DNA from: Paenibacillus melissococcoides
GTDB taxonomy: Bacteria > Bacillota > Bacilli > Paenibacillales > Paenibacillaceae
Assembly (NCBI GenBank): GCA_944800085.1
Contig: CALYLO010000003.1
Span: forward strand, 248,001 to 312,000
Direction of reading: 5' to 3'
Length of the DNA stretch: 64,000 bases
The notes beneath the pieces are model-generated. The model ran no database searches. It worked only from the letters and a program-made list of their open reading frames with translations, and had not been told where the DNA came from. Both the position numbers and the translations under genes were made by a program. Shown in pieces: positions 1-9,442 of the stretch; position 1 is the stretch's first letter; the number at the start of each line of letters is the position of its first letter.

Positions 1-285
1 GTGGACATCTGCGAGCCTTCCGAACTGGACGAACGCGGAATTCCGTATTATGACGATCTATACCTGGACGTCGTCCTGCTGCCGTCAGGGAAGGTCTTTT
101 TGCTGGATGAAGAGGAATTGGCCGAGGCGCTTCGCCTGAGACGCATTTCGGAGGAACAGTACCGGTTGGCGTCCGAGGAAGCGCATGCTTTGATGGAGCA
201 TATAACGGAGCTGGCCGCCGTGCGGAACGGCATGCATGATTTCCGCAAGCTGAAGCCGCTGCTTCGCCCTTATCCGAACGGATAA
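1..285 (+). CDS. DUF402 family protein, C-terminal part (5' end outside window)
   Basis: The window opens inside this gene; the first codon shown (GTG) is probably internal, because DUF402 proteins are longer and the reading frame is open from base 1. The visible 94 residues carry the family's closing pattern: an Asp-rich strand (YYDDLYLDVVLLPSG), a loop ending in LLDEEELAEAL, then a helix with regularly spaced Glu/Ala. DUF402 members include metal-dependent nucleoside tri/diphosphatases and FAU-1-like RNA-binding proteins, so phosphate or nucleic-acid chemistry is likely, but the particular substrate cannot be read here. The gene ends in TAA just before a small membrane ORF. Family call is fairly sure, function is not. 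Confidence 0.75.
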   Translation: MDICEPSELDERGIPYYDDLYLDVVLLPSGKVFLLDEEELAEALRLRRISEEQYRLASEEAHALMEHITELAAVRNGMHDFRKLKPLLRPYPNG

Positions 286-357
286 GGCGGAGCAACTTGT
301 GTCTTAGTGGTCGGCGGGGAAGCACGTACTGAATCATGACAGGCGGTGGTGTCTCCG

Positions 358-639
358 ATGGATATCGGATTCGTTTCATTTTTTGGATTTATTCCGCTTT
401 TGATTTATACGTCGGTCATCGTCCTTGGCATCTACATCAGTATTTTGTTCATCCGCGCGCTGCACCGGACCATCCGCGCGCTGCACCGGACCATCCGCTG
501 GCTGGACTTGTCCATTCGGGAGAAGGAGAGCCGGAACAACCGGATGGGCCGGGGGATGGTCCGAGAGTTTACTGAAGCGCCGGGGCGCACGTTTGCGGTG
601 CGCCCCGGCGTCATCATCATTTTGCGGGAATGCGGATGA
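358..639 (+). CDS. Small single-pass membrane protein with a 7-residue duplication
   Basis: An ATG at 358 follows a weak GGCGGTGG ribosome site. The first 35 residues form one long hydrophobic segment (FVSFFGFIPLLIYTSVIVLG), followed by a basic amphipathic stretch and a charged tail. Residues IRALHRT occur twice in a row because a 21-bp block is perfectly duplicated at about 461-502. The frame runs through a strong terminator hairpin at 578-610, so the native C-terminus may be shorter and the tail after about residue 72 doubtful; a one-base slip would end the protein at 575, just before the hairpin. No family was recognised. It may be a small stress or regulatory membrane peptide, but that is only a guess. 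Confidence 0.4.
   Translation: MDIGFVSFFGFIPLLIYTSVIVLGIYISILFIRALHRTIRALHRTIRWLDLSIREKESRNNRMGRGMVREFTEAPGRTFAVRPGVIIILRECG
578..623 (+). terminator. Rho-independent terminator-like hairpin
   Basis: A perfect 13-bp stem (578-590 paired with 598-610, loop GTTTGCG) is followed by TCATCATCATTTT. It lies between the plus-strand small membrane ORF and the convergent minus-strand gene at 617, so it may serve both directions; the T-rich side is on the plus strand. Confidence 0.7.
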
Positions 640-820
640 CTTCGATGGCTTGCAGCGGAATGGCGGCGATGTGCCCGGAAGGCCCGTTCAGAATCGGGGA
701 AACCTTAAGGGTGAGAGTGGAGCTGCCGACGGATTGCAGCGTCCCCTCTGTCACGCCATGAGCGGTCATGATCTCGACCGCAGTCCCGATATAACTTCGC
801 AGCAGTTGGCGAAAAATCAT
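617..820 (-). CDS. Small Sm-fold-like (DUF2642-type) protein
   Basis: This 67-residue protein starts at ATG 820 behind GAGAGGAG. Its pattern of short beta strands (IGTAVEIMT, GVTEGTLQSVGSSTLTLKV, GHIAAIPLQAIEVIRI) resembles the small Sm-like DUF2642 proteins of spore-forming Firmicutes, in which a conserved GTL turn and a final PLxxIxxI strand are typical. The start codon overlaps the stop of the upstream gene (ATGA), so the two are translationally coupled. The upstream protein ends in a similar domain, so the pair looks like a duplicated beta-barrel module. Function is unknown; DUF2642-type proteins are often linked to spore coats, which I infer only by family. Confidence 0.6.
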   Translation of the reverse strand: MIFRQLLRSYIGTAVEIMTAHGVTEGTLQSVGSSTLTLKVSPILNGPSGHIAAIPLQAIEVIRIPAK

Positions 821-1128
821 CGCGAGATCTCCTCTCTGCTTGCCGATGATTGGACATAGGTCACTTTGGAAAACGGTATGAGGGCGCGATCGCCGGTTGT
901 CTCCCTTAGCTGCAGAACGCCGGCGCCTACGCTGAGGAGCACGCCCCGCACCGCAGCGCTTGGGGTGCAGACCATGATCTCCGTTCCCACCTTGAACTCC
1001 AGGAACCGTTTTAATTCTTCATTAGGGCCCGAAGCCGCTTCATCTGCGCCGCGAGCCAATTCCTCGACTTTTTCCTCCAGTTGGCGAAGCTTGTTAACAA
1101 GCCGGCCGTACCCGAACCAGAAGCCCAT
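817..1128 (-). CDS. Coiled-coil plus Sm-like (DUF2642-type) small protein
   Basis: The start is set at ATG 1128 because AGAGGAGGAAGCAAG lies directly in front of it; a longer frame would swallow that ribosome site. Of 103 residues, roughly 1-35 form a short charged helix (LRQLEEKVEELARG), and residues 45-95 form the same beta-rich module as the downstream gene: GTEIMVCTPSAAVRGVLLSV, then a last strand ALIPFSKVTYV. The gene overlaps its downstream neighbour by four bases. It could scaffold or pair with that neighbour. The family is suggested by fold pattern only, and no catalytic residues are visible. Confidence 0.6.
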   Translation of the reverse strand: MGFWFGYGRLVNKLRQLEEKVEELARGADEAASGPNEELKRFLEFKVGTEIMVCTPSAAVRGVLLSVGAGVLQLRETTGDRALIPFSKVTYVQSSASREEISR

Positions 1129-1179
1129 CTTGCTTCCTCCTCTCTTACGATCCATCTGGTCAATCTGTTCCGACAGCCA

Positions 1180-2202
1180 TCACAACCAGCGATGCCGCCG
1201 GCATCGCTGCTCGATATCCGCCTTCAGGCGGCGAAGCTGGCGCACGCTCTCGCGTTCGGCCTGGCGGATGCGGGGCAGGGCCGCCTGCGCCTTGGTCTGG
1301 CCGTGTTCAAGGAAATCCTCGATTCTCTGCCAATCGTCTTCTCCCTGCTCCTCATCGGAGCAGACATATTTCTCCATCCCGAACGGTCTGAGCAGGCTGC
1401 GGAGCTTATTCATCTTGCTGAAGGCGAACACGGGTTTTCCGGCGCGCAGCGCCACAAGCGACGGATGGAGTTTGCTTGAGATCAGCATGTCCATCGATTG
1501 GATGATGCTGTAGGTGACGTCGAGCTCCATAAGCAGCGGAAGCGGTTCGGCGGAGGCGCGGGGATGGCGAGCCTTCAGGGCTCGGTACAGCCGATTGCAC
1601 ATGTCGAAGTCGGAGAAGCCGTTCATCGGATGATTCATGACGGGGATAAGGGCAAGATGGAAGCCTTCGCTTGTCAACCGGAGGAAGAGCCGGAGCATTG
1701 CTTCGAACGGGAAGGCGGAACAGGCGGAGACGACGATGCCGATCGTGGGCCTGTCGGATAATCGCTTCACGGGGAACCGGGACTCCTGATAGCCGAAAGC
1801 GATGTCCGGAGCCATCGTCGGATAAGGGTGGAATCGGGCCCGGGAAGCGGCAGCAAGCGAATGGGCATCGCGGAATACGGCCTTGTTGGCCCGCCGTATC
1901 CGTTCCCGGTACAGCTTCACTTGGTCTTGCGGCCAGGTCTCTTCCGGCCCGTCATCGGCAATGCCAACACCATATACCCAGGTGGGATGATTGCGCAGCG
2001 CCGCCGGAAAGTAATAAGGGTTGAAGTAGTGCGGCGTGATCAGATCTCCGCCGCCGATGATGACGGCATCGGTCTCATCCGGATTCATATGCGGCAGCCA
2101 GGGGTAGACGGCATGTCCGTCGAAACGCTTCTGCAGCGTCCGCAAGCATAAATCGTCGCCGAAGTTCCCCATCCCGTAATATCCGCATACGGCAATATTC
2201 AT
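1180..2202 (-). CDS. Polysaccharide pyruvyl transferase family protein
   Basis: This 340-residue protein matches the pyruvyl transferase family (CsaB/WcaK type). It opens with the characteristic glycine-rich NIAVCGYYGMGNFGDDL motif, has the second conserved block VIIGGGDLITP near residue 50, WVYGVGIA, and late in the chain SSKLHPSLVALRAGKPVFAF, where the histidine-containing SxxxHxxLxA signature is diagnostic. The family transfers pyruvate from phosphoenolpyruvate to sugars of cell-wall polymers; CsaB-pyruvylated wall polysaccharide anchors S-layer proteins with SLH domains. ATG 2202 is chosen over TTG 2205 because AGGAGGT sits at the right distance. It stands alone between the Sm-like pair and a divergent HAD gene. 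The acceptor sugar is not deducible. Confidence 0.85.
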   Translation of the reverse strand: MNIAVCGYYGMGNFGDDLCLRTLQKRFDGHAVYPWLPHMNPDETDAVIIGGGDLITPHYFNPYYFPAALRNHPTWVYGVGIADDGPEETWPQDQVKLYRERIRRANKAVFRDAHSLAAASRARFHPYPTMAPDIAFGYQESRFPVKRLSDRPTIGIVVSACSAFPFEAMLRLFLRLTSEGFHLALIPVMNHPMNGFSDFDMCNRLYRALKARHPRASAEPLPLLMELDVTYSIIQSMDMLISSKLHPSLVALRAGKPVFAFSKMNKLRSLLRPFGMEKYVCSDEEQGEDDWQRIEDFLEHGQTKAQAALPRIRQAERESVRQLRRLKADIEQRCRRHRWL

Positions 2203-2622
2203 CAATGCACCTCCTCTGCTTCAAAATGAACCAGCCGCTTGCAGCCTTCCTCTCTACCATATGCGAGATTGATAGAATCGAGATTCCGCCCTCGCCCTTT
2301 GCCTTGGAAAATCATTATTTGCCATGCGGCTTGCATGCCGCGTGCCGGCTCAGCTTCGCGGTGGAACGAAGCGATTTCTTTGAATCAAGGGCAGCTATGC
2401 TTGCCTAGTTCAGCAAGCCTATCCGGGAGGCCCCCCAAGTCCCTTTTTCAGGAAATGACTCTCTTCTTGCGAAACAGGTTTGCTATACTGGAAGTATTCT
2501 CGACGCTTCTCGACGGGATTGTGCAGCCGGCAGCCGGCCCGGACCCGTGCGGGCGGGCACAGGCGCGGCGCATTCATACGGAACATCGGCCGGAAGCCAC
2601 ACGGATAAGGGGATGGGACGTC
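2203..2622. other. Divergent intergenic region, no gene recognised
   Basis: This 420-bp stretch separates the minus-strand pyruvyl transferase from the plus-strand HAD gene and must hold both promoters. A -10-like TATACT lies near 2490 for the plus strand, but no convincing -35 is placed before it. The right third is GC-rich with short CCGGC repeats. No RNA motif or protein was recognised. Confidence 0.4.
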
Positions 2623-3303
2623 ATGGCGAAGTACAAGTCCCTGTTTATTAACTTCTATGGAACGTTGGCATGGGAAGATGAGAACATTTTGCAGATTGTG
2701 TTCCGCAATATCCAGGTGAATTCCCGCCGGGAATGCAGCCTGCAGGAGATTGGAAATTACTGGTGGCAGAGCTTATCCAGGCTGCTTCTCGAGAGCTACG
2801 GCCGCGCTTATCAGAGCCAGCGCCAGCTCGCGTGGGAATGCCTGGCCGAGACGCTCGTTTATTTCGATTCGTTCAGCCGGCCGGATGATCTGCTCGCGCT
2901 GCAGTACGCCAATTGGGAACAGCCGAATCTTTACAAGGATGCGAGACGGTTCGTGGAGCAGGCCCGCCAATCCTATCCGGTCTATATTTTGTCGAATACG
3001 GATCGGGCCGATATCGAGGCGGCTCTGCGCCTGCACGGTTTGGAGGTGGACGGGGTCATGACGAGCGAGGATGTCCGCGCTTACAAGCCGCGGCCGGAGA
3101 TATTCCGCTGTGCTCTGGAGCAGTTCGGGGTAAAGCGGGAGGATGTGCTTCATATCGGAGATTCCTTGAGCGGCGATGTGGGGGGCGCGACGAACGTCGG
3201 AATCGATACGGTCTGGCTGAACCGGAAAAACAAGCTGGGCAGCTTCCCGCATATCCGGTTCATCTGCAGCGATCTGTGTCAGTTGTCCGCTCATTTGCTG
3301 TAA
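2623..3303 (+). CDS. HAD-superfamily protein with Asn in place of the nucleophile Asp
   Basis: The start is ATG 2623, preceded by AAGGGG. The 226-residue protein has the haloacid dehalogenase-like layout with a helical cap after motif I. Motif II is Ser124 (YILSNTD), motif III Lys155 (AYKPRPEIF) and motif IV HIGDSLSGDVGGA with Asp180 and Asp185. Motif I reads FINFYGTL: the DxYGT form of dehalogenase-type members is usual, but the first Asp, which forms the phospho- or ester-enzyme intermediate, is Asn10 here. All other motifs are intact, so the protein may be a non-catalytic or altered HAD; a phosphatase of small phosphorylated metabolites would be the default guess. It stands alone, convergent with opp. 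Confidence 0.8.
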   Translation: MAKYKSLFINFYGTLAWEDENILQIVFRNIQVNSRRECSLQEIGNYWWQSLSRLLLESYGRAYQSQRQLAWECLAETLVYFDSFSRPDDLLALQYANWEQPNLYKDARRFVEQARQSYPVYILSNTDRADIEAALRLHGLEVDGVMTSEDVRAYKPRPEIFRCALEQFGVKREDVLHIGDSLSGDVGGATNVGIDTVWLNRKNKLGSFPHIRFICSDLCQLSAHLL

Positions 3304-3373
3304 GCATACTGTCTTGCATCGCTGCTATTATCTTTCCTCCGGAAGGTTCATTGCTCTATCTAATTTAGGTAAC

Positions 3374-3406
3374 CAGGAGGCTGAATGGAATGCGTTCGGC
3401 CTCCTG
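3374..3406. terminator. Shared hairpin between convergent genes
   Basis: CAGGAGGC (3374-3381) pairs with GCCTCCTG (3399-3406). It lies between the HAD gene and the end of oppF and may terminate either, but there is no clear T-run on either side. Confidence 0.35.
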
Positions 3407-3462
3407 CCGTATCTTCTGCCATATCTTCTTCTGCTGTCTCTCCGTGGCGGCTCGCGGACGGC

Positions 3463-4418
<956 letters not shown>

Positions 4419-4422
<4 letters not shown>

Positions 4423-5411
4423 CTGGCCACCTCCCGTGCCAGCGTATCCAGCAGCCAGCAGCTCGCGCCGTGGGTTCCGCTGATGGAGGTCGCTTCCGGC
4501 TGCCGTTCCTGGCAGACGCGCATCGCATCGCTGCAGCGGGCCCAGAACGGGCAGCCGGCCGGCGGCTTGGCCAGATCGGGCGGCGTGCCGTAAATCGGCA
4601 CGAGCAGCTCATCCTTGCTCTGATCGATTCGCGGGAGGGACCGCAGCAGACCTCTGGTATAGGGATGCCGCGGCTGCCTGAATATTTCCCTCTTCGTGCC
4701 GGTCTCGACGATCTGGCCCGCATACATGACGATGACGCGTTCGCATAGATCCGCCACGATGCCAAGATCGTGCGTGATCAGAATGATCGATGTCCCGAAG
4801 TCGCGCTGCAGCTGCTTGAGCACGCGCAGAATCTGGGCCTGTATCGTCACGTCAAGCGCCGTCGTCGGCTCGTCCGCGATGAGCAGCGCCGGGCGGCAGG
4901 CCAAGGCAATGGCGATCATGGCCCGCTGCCTCATCCCTCCGGAGAACTCATGCGGATATTGGGAGAAGCGCGTGGCCGGATGGGGGATGCCGACCATCTC
5001 CAGCATCTCTATCGTCCGGCGCTTGGCTTCCTGCGATGTCAGGCGCTGATGCTTCATCAGCACTTCGGTAATCTGGCGGCCGATCGTCATCGTCGGATTG
5101 AGCGATGTCATCGGATCCTGGAAGATCATCCCGATATCCTTGCCCCGGATGGACTGCATTTCCCGCTCCTTCATACGAAGCAGATCTTTTCCCTGGAACC
5201 GGATCTCCCCTTGATGAATGCGGGCGGGAGGATGCGGCAGAAGACGCATGATCGCTTGGGCGGTCACGCTCTTGCCGCAGCCGGATTCGCCGACGATGGC
5301 GACGGCCTCGCCGGGCTGGATATGGAATCCGATGCCGCGCACGGCTTGCACCTCGCCGCCGCGGACATGGAAGGAGACACGGAGATCTTGGACTTCTAGC
5401 AATCGCTGCAT
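4419..5411 (-). CDS. oppD: Oligopeptide ABC transporter ATP-binding protein OppD
   Basis: This 330-residue ATPase powers peptide uptake with OppF at the inner face of the membrane. It shows Walker [12 protein letters not shown]-loop [14 protein letters not shown], signature [11 protein letters not shown], Walker [15 protein letters not shown] and switch His in LITHDLGIV, followed by the peptide-transporter C-terminal domain ([12 protein letters not shown] and a Cys-bearing tail). The methionine in the signature (SGGMRQR) is typical of OppD/DppD rather than OppF. ATG 5411 follows AAGGAGG with eight bases spacing. It lies 19 bp after oppC and overlaps oppF. Confidence 0.95.
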
Positions 5412-5430
5412 GGGCGAACCCTCCTTGTCC

Positions 5431-6378
5431 TTATTTTTTCATCTTCGGATCGAGCGCATCGCGCAGCCCGTCGCCGAACAGATTGAAGCACAGCATCATC
5501 AAGCTGATGAACAGCGCAGGGAAGGCAAGGCGCCAAGGATGAATGATCATGGCCTTGAGCGCGTCGTTAATCATCGTCCCCCACGATGCGGCCGGCGATT
5601 GCACGCCCAGCCCGAGGAAGCTCAGCACCGCTTCGCTGAAGATGGCGGCCGGCACCGCCAAGGTCAAGGTGACGATAATCGGGCCCATGGCGTTCGGCAG
5701 GAGATGCCGGAACAGAATGCGCATGCCCGACGAGCCCAGGGAACGGGAGGCGAGGGCATATTCCTGATTTTTGAGCTGCATCATCTGCCCGCGCACGATC
5801 CAGGACATATTGATCCAGCCGGTTACGCACAGCGCCATTATAATCGTGCTCAGGCTCGGCTCGAAGACGACGCCGAGCAGAATCGCCACCAGCAGATCCG
5901 GAATGGAGTAGATGACTTCGGAGATTTTGTTCATCACCTCGTCGAGACGTCCGCCGATATAGCCCATGATGCCGCCGTAGATGACGCCGATGACGAGGTT
6001 GATGGCCGCGGCGGAGAAGCCGACGGTAAGCGAGATACGGGCCCCCATCCACGTGCGGGCGAACATGTCGCGGCCGAGATCGTCCGTGCCGAACCAATGC
6101 TCGGCGGAAGGCGGATGGTTCGTCTTCTCCAGATTATTGGAGTAGTAATCGTAAGGCGTCAGCATCGGGCCGATAATCGCCATGACGATGATGAGCAGCA
6201 AGAAGACAAGGCCCGTCATGGCAACCCGGTTGCCGCGCAGCCGCAGCCAGGCGTCGCGCCATGCGGATACGCTTTCCTGTTCGATCGCTTCCGCCGCATG
6301 TTCGCTGACGTTCGCCTTCCGGAAGTCTTCCGGGGCGAGAGGGCGTTCTTCGGCAGGGGAGGAATGGAACATGGTCAT
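5431..6378 (-). CDS. oppC: Oligopeptide ABC transporter permease OppC
   Basis: This 315-residue permease starts at ATG 6378 (MTMFHSSPAEE), which has AAGGAGAAGG in front and overlaps the oppB stop as ATGA. The N-terminal cytoplasmic tail (about 35 residues) is followed by six predicted membrane segments; the first is VAMTGLVFLLLIIVMAIIGP. The periplasm-side loop after TM1 (YDYYSNNL..HWFGTDDLGRDMFAR) is the family's oppC_N signature, and the EAA loop reads EYALASRSLGSSGMRILFRHLLPN. It forms the translocation pore with OppB. Confidence 0.95.
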   Translation of the reverse strand: MTMFHSSPAEERPLAPEDFRKANVSEHAAEAIEQESVSAWRDAWLRLRGNRVAMTGLVFLLLIIVMAIIGPMLTPYDYYSNNLEKTNHPPSAEHWFGTDDLGRDMFARTWMGARISLTVGFSAAAINLVIGVIYGGIMGYIGGRLDEVMNKISEVIYSIPDLLVAILLGVVFEPSLSTIIMALCVTGWINMSWIVRGQMMQLKNQEYALASRSLGSSGMRILFRHLLPNAMGPIIVTLTLAVPAAIFSEAVLSFLGLGVQSPAASWGTMINDALKAMIIHPWRLAFPALFISLMMLCFNLFGDGLRDALDPKMKK

Positions 6379-7313
6379 GCGGCCTTCTCCTTTCTCGAGA
6401 CAAGAGTGATGCGGGGATCGATCAATCCGTACGCGATGTCGGTGATGAAGCGGGCGCACATCAGAATCAGCCCGTAAAATAGGGTGATGCCCATAATAAG
6501 CGAGTAGTCGCGGTTGCTGATGCTCGTCACGAATATTTTGCCGAGCCCCCCGATTCCGAAAATTTGCTCGATGATGAAGGAGCCTGTCACGACGTTGGCC
6601 GTGAGCGGCCCAAGATAGGTGACAACGGGCAGAATGCCGTTGCGAAGCACATGCCGGCGGATGATGGCGCCGCGGGACAAGCCTTTGGCCTTGGCGGTCT
6701 TAATATAATCGGCCGTCAACACTTCCAGCATGTTCGAGCGCGTCAGGCGCGCGATGAAGGCGATAGGCAAGGCGGAGAGCGCCAGGGTCGGCATAATGTA
6801 ATCAAGCGGCCCGCTCAGGCCTACGACATGCAGCCATTTCAGCTTCACGCCGAAAATATATTGGAAGAAGGAGGCCAGGACGAAGCTGGGGACCGATACG
6901 CCCAGAACGGCGATGACCATCGAGGCGGAGTCGAGCAGCTTGCGATGCCGCAGCGCCGCCACCATGCCTAGGCTGACGCCGACGACGACGGAGACGATGA
7001 TCGAGACGACGCCGAGCTTCAGGGAGTAGGGGAAGGCATCGCGAATGGTCTGGCCGACTTCGCGGTCCTGCATTTTCATCGAAATCCCGAGATCGCCTTT
7101 CGCCAAGTTGGACAAGTAGACGAAATATTGCTCATACAGCGGTTTATCCAGTCCGTATTGGGCCATGAGACGGGCGCGAATTTCCGGCGGAACCGCTTTT
7201 TCGGACATGAACGGGTCGCCGGGAATGGCCTTCATGAGCAAAAAGGTGACGGAAGCCAGCACCCACAGCGACAGGATGAGATAGAACAGCTTGGTCAAGG
7301 AGTACCGTATCAT
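6375..7313 (-). CDS. oppB: Oligopeptide ABC transporter permease OppB
   Basis: The protein has 312 residues from ATG 7313, chosen because GAAGGAGGATGCATCC precedes it. It begins MIRYSLTKLFYLILSLWVLASVTFLLM, the classical first OppB membrane helix, followed by the conserved GDP..SEKAVPPEIRARLMAQYGLDKP loop and five more membrane segments. The EAA loop reads DYIKTAKAKGLSRGAIIRRHVLRN. It pairs with OppC. It is separated from oppA by about 120 bp containing a possible small hairpin (7365-7397), which could reduce transcription of the downstream membrane and ATPase genes relative to the abundant binding protein. Confidence 0.95.
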   Translation of the reverse strand: MIRYSLTKLFYLILSLWVLASVTFLLMKAIPGDPFMSEKAVPPEIRARLMAQYGLDKPLYEQYFVYLSNLAKGDLGISMKMQDREVGQTIRDAFPYSLKLGVVSIIVSVVVGVSLGMVAALRHRKLLDSASMVIAVLGVSVPSFVLASFFQYIFGVKLKWLHVVGLSGPLDYIMPTLALSALPIAFIARLTRSNMLEVLTADYIKTAKAKGLSRGAIIRRHVLRNGILPVVTYLGPLTANVVTGSFIIEQIFGIGGLGKIFVTSISNRDYSLIMGITLFYGLILMCARFITDIAYGLIDPRITLVSRKEKAA

Positions 7314-7364
7314 GGATGCATCCTCCTTCTGGTCAGGTTCATTCCGCCACGGATATGAAGAAGC

Positions 7365-7397
7365 GGGACGCACCGGCTACTGGGCCAAGTGCATCCC
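7365..7397 (-). terminator. Possible attenuating hairpin between oppA and oppB
   Basis: On the minus strand GGGATGCA (7397-7390) can pair with TGCGTCCC (7372-7365), followed by a weakly T-rich GCTTCTTCAT. Such a hairpin after a binding-protein gene often sets the excess of OppA over the membrane parts. The stem is short, so this is tentative. Confidence 0.3.
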
Positions 7398-7434
7398 GGA
7401 CGGACCTCATACCGGGCAAGCGCGAGCTGCGCCG

Positions 7435-9144
7435 TTATTCGAAGTAACCCCGGCTGTAGTTAATCATTCCTTGATAGTCGATAAACACGTTTTTGAGATT
7501 CGGCTTCTTCAACCCGACATTCGTGTAGTAGTACAGCGGAAGAATGGCCTGATCCTGCTCGATCAGCAGGCGCTCCGCCTTTGCCATCAATTCCATCCTT
7601 TCCTTGTTATCCAACGATTGCTTCGCGTCCCGGACGAGCTTGTCGAATTCCGGATTGCTGTACCCGATATCGTTGTTGCCGCTTCCGGTCATGTACAGAT
7701 CGATGAAGGACATCGGGTCGTTGTAGTCGGTCGACCATCCGGCCCGGGCCATCTGATAGTTGAGCGCGGTCCGGTTCTTCAGGAAGACGCCCCATTCCTG
7801 GTTCTCGATTTTCACTTTGATGCCGAGATTTTTGCTCCACATGTCGGCGACGGCCTCGGCTACTTTTTTGTGGCTCTCATCGGTATTGTAGGCGAGCGTG
7901 ATCTCAGGCATGGCGGACAGACCCAGCTCGCTGAGCCCCTTCTGCAGCAGCGCCTTCGCTTCCTCTATATCTTCCTTGAAATAATCATCCTTGTGCTCGG
8001 AGCGGTATTCTGCTTTCTCGCCTGCGATTCCCGGAGGAACGATGCCGAACGCGGGCAGCTGTCCGCCGAGAGTCACCTTGTCGGCAATGAGCTGGCGGTC
8101 GATCGCCATCGACAGCGCTTTGCGGATGTTGACGTTATTGAACGGCTCCTGCATATTGTTGAATAAATAGTAGTAGCTGGAGGCGATGCCCTTAATCTCT
8201 AGTTCGTCCGGCTTCGTCTCCTTCAAGATCGGAATTTGCTCGTTCGGAACGCGTCCGGTCGGCATGCCGGCGTAGTCGATTTGGTCGGTCTCGTACATAT
8301 TCAGCTCCGATCCCGAATCGGCGACCATGGACATTTGCACCTTGGTGAATTTAATTTCATCCTTGCCGTAGTAATGCTCATTCTTCACCATCTCCAGCGA
8401 GCTTTGCTGCTTCCATTCGCTGATTTTGAACGGTCCGTTCGAAATAATGGTGCTCGCCTCGGAGGCCCATTTCGGATTGTCTTTGACGGAGGAATGTACC
8501 GGGAAATAGGTCTGGAAAGAAAGCAGGCTTAAAAAATACGGAGTGGAATGCTCCAGCTCGACTTCGAGCGTGTTGGCATCAACCGCCTTGATGGCGACGG
8601 AATTCGGATCGGCGTTCTGACCGGTGTTGTATGCTTCCGCGCCCTTAATATAGTACAGCTGATAAGCGTACGGCGGCGCCGGCTCGGTCTTCGGATCGAG
8701 CACCCGTTTCCAAGAGAACTCGAAGTCTTCCGCGGTCACGGGATCTCCGTTCGACCATTTCGCGTCCTTCCGCAAATGGAAGGTGTACTTGGTGCCGTCC
8801 GGGGATATTTCCCACTTCTCGGCGGTGCCCGGGACGGCTTCTCCGCCCTCGCTGCTCCGCGTCAACCCTTCGAACAGTCCGTTAAGCACGGCGTGCGCCA
8901 CCGTGTCTTGCGCCAGTCCGGGATCGAGCGTCGGCGGGTTCGAATGCAGATTGAAGCGGAAGACCTGCTCCTTCGGCGCTTCGGTCTTGCCCCCGGGCGC
9001 CGGATCAGCGGGCGTTTCATTGTTCGCCGACGGAGGCGAGGAAGAGTTGGTGCCTTGGCCGCTGCCGCTGCAAGCACACATAAAAGCGCTTACAGACAGT
9101 AATAGTGTCAGCACGGCCAGCATGGATTTACGTCTCATTCGCAT
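7435..9144 (-). CDS. oppA: Oligopeptide-binding lipoprotein OppA
   Basis: This is the first gene of the opp operon, 569 residues from ATG 9144 (AGAGAGGGGT five bases upstream). The signal peptide (MRRKSMLAVLTLLLSVSAF) ends in a lipobox-like FMCAC, giving a lipid-anchored Cys, followed by a Ser/Gly/Pro-rich linker. The SBP_bac_5 domain is full length and carries the family signature GTAEKWEISPDGTKYTFHLR, the KWSNGDPVTAEDFEFSWKRVLDP block, and NNMQEPFNNVNIRKALSMAID. The downstream order B-C-D-F is the canonical one. It captures extracellular peptides; in bacilli Opp also imports signalling peptides, but specificity cannot be read here. Confidence 0.95.
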   Translation of the reverse strand: MRMRRKSMLAVLTLLLSVSAFMCACSGSGQGTNSSSPPSANNETPADPAPGGKTEAPKEQVFRFNLHSNPPTLDPGLAQDTVAHAVLNGLFEGLTRSSEGGEAVPGTAEKWEISPDGTKYTFHLRKDAKWSNGDPVTAEDFEFSWKRVLDPKTEPAPPYAYQLYYIKGAEAYNTGQNADPNSVAIKAVDANTLEVELEHSTPYFLSLLSFQTYFPVHSSVKDNPKWASEASTIISNGPFKISEWKQQSSLEMVKNEHYYGKDEIKFTKVQMSMVADSGSELNMYETDQIDYAGMPTGRVPNEQIPILKETKPDELEIKGIASSYYYLFNNMQEPFNNVNIRKALSMAIDRQLIADKVTLGGQLPAFGIVPPGIAGEKAEYRSEHKDDYFKEDIEEAKALLQKGLSELGLSAMPEITLAYNTDESHKKVAEAVADMWSKNLGIKVKIENQEWGVFLKNRTALNYQMARAGWSTDYNDPMSFIDLYMTGSGNNDIGYSNPEFDKLVRDAKQSLDNKERMELMAKAERLLIEQDQAILPLYYYTNVGLKKPNLKNVFIDYQGMINYSRGYFE

Positions 9145-9380
9145 AGCGTACCCCTCTCTTGGTTTGAAGTGGTCCACCTGGCCGGGGGCAAGACGATGAA
9201 GCGGCAGCGATGCGGCCATCGGTGTATACCTATCATTCTATAAACATGCCAACTCGTCTCTATTTATTCCCATTTGCGATAAATTTTCATGAAGAATGTC
9301 ATGGAAAGCGAGGATTCTCGGCGTGGAGCGGGGGGAGAAGCGGGCCTCTCGGTTCAGGTCAGGCGAAGAGCGCGAAGAAA

Positions 9381-9406
9381 ACGGGACCGGAAGAGTCCGG
9401 TCCCGT
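9381..9406 (-). terminator. Rho-independent terminator of the stalk-domain gene
   Basis: An 11-bp perfect stem (9381-9391 with 9396-9406, four-base loop) is followed on the minus strand by TTTTCTTCG. It lies just downstream of the gene at 9443 and isolates it from oppA. Confidence 0.85.
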
Positions 9407-9442
9407 TCGGCGTCCGCCGTCCTGCTGAGGGCGGCATACGGA

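Noticed and set aside
2340..2420. Possible T-box-like sequence (GGTGGAAC) upstream of the HAD gene
   Set aside because: It does not match the T-box consensus GGGTGGNACCGCG, no specifier stem or terminator follows, and the downstream gene is not an aminoacyl-tRNA synthetase or amino-acid gene.
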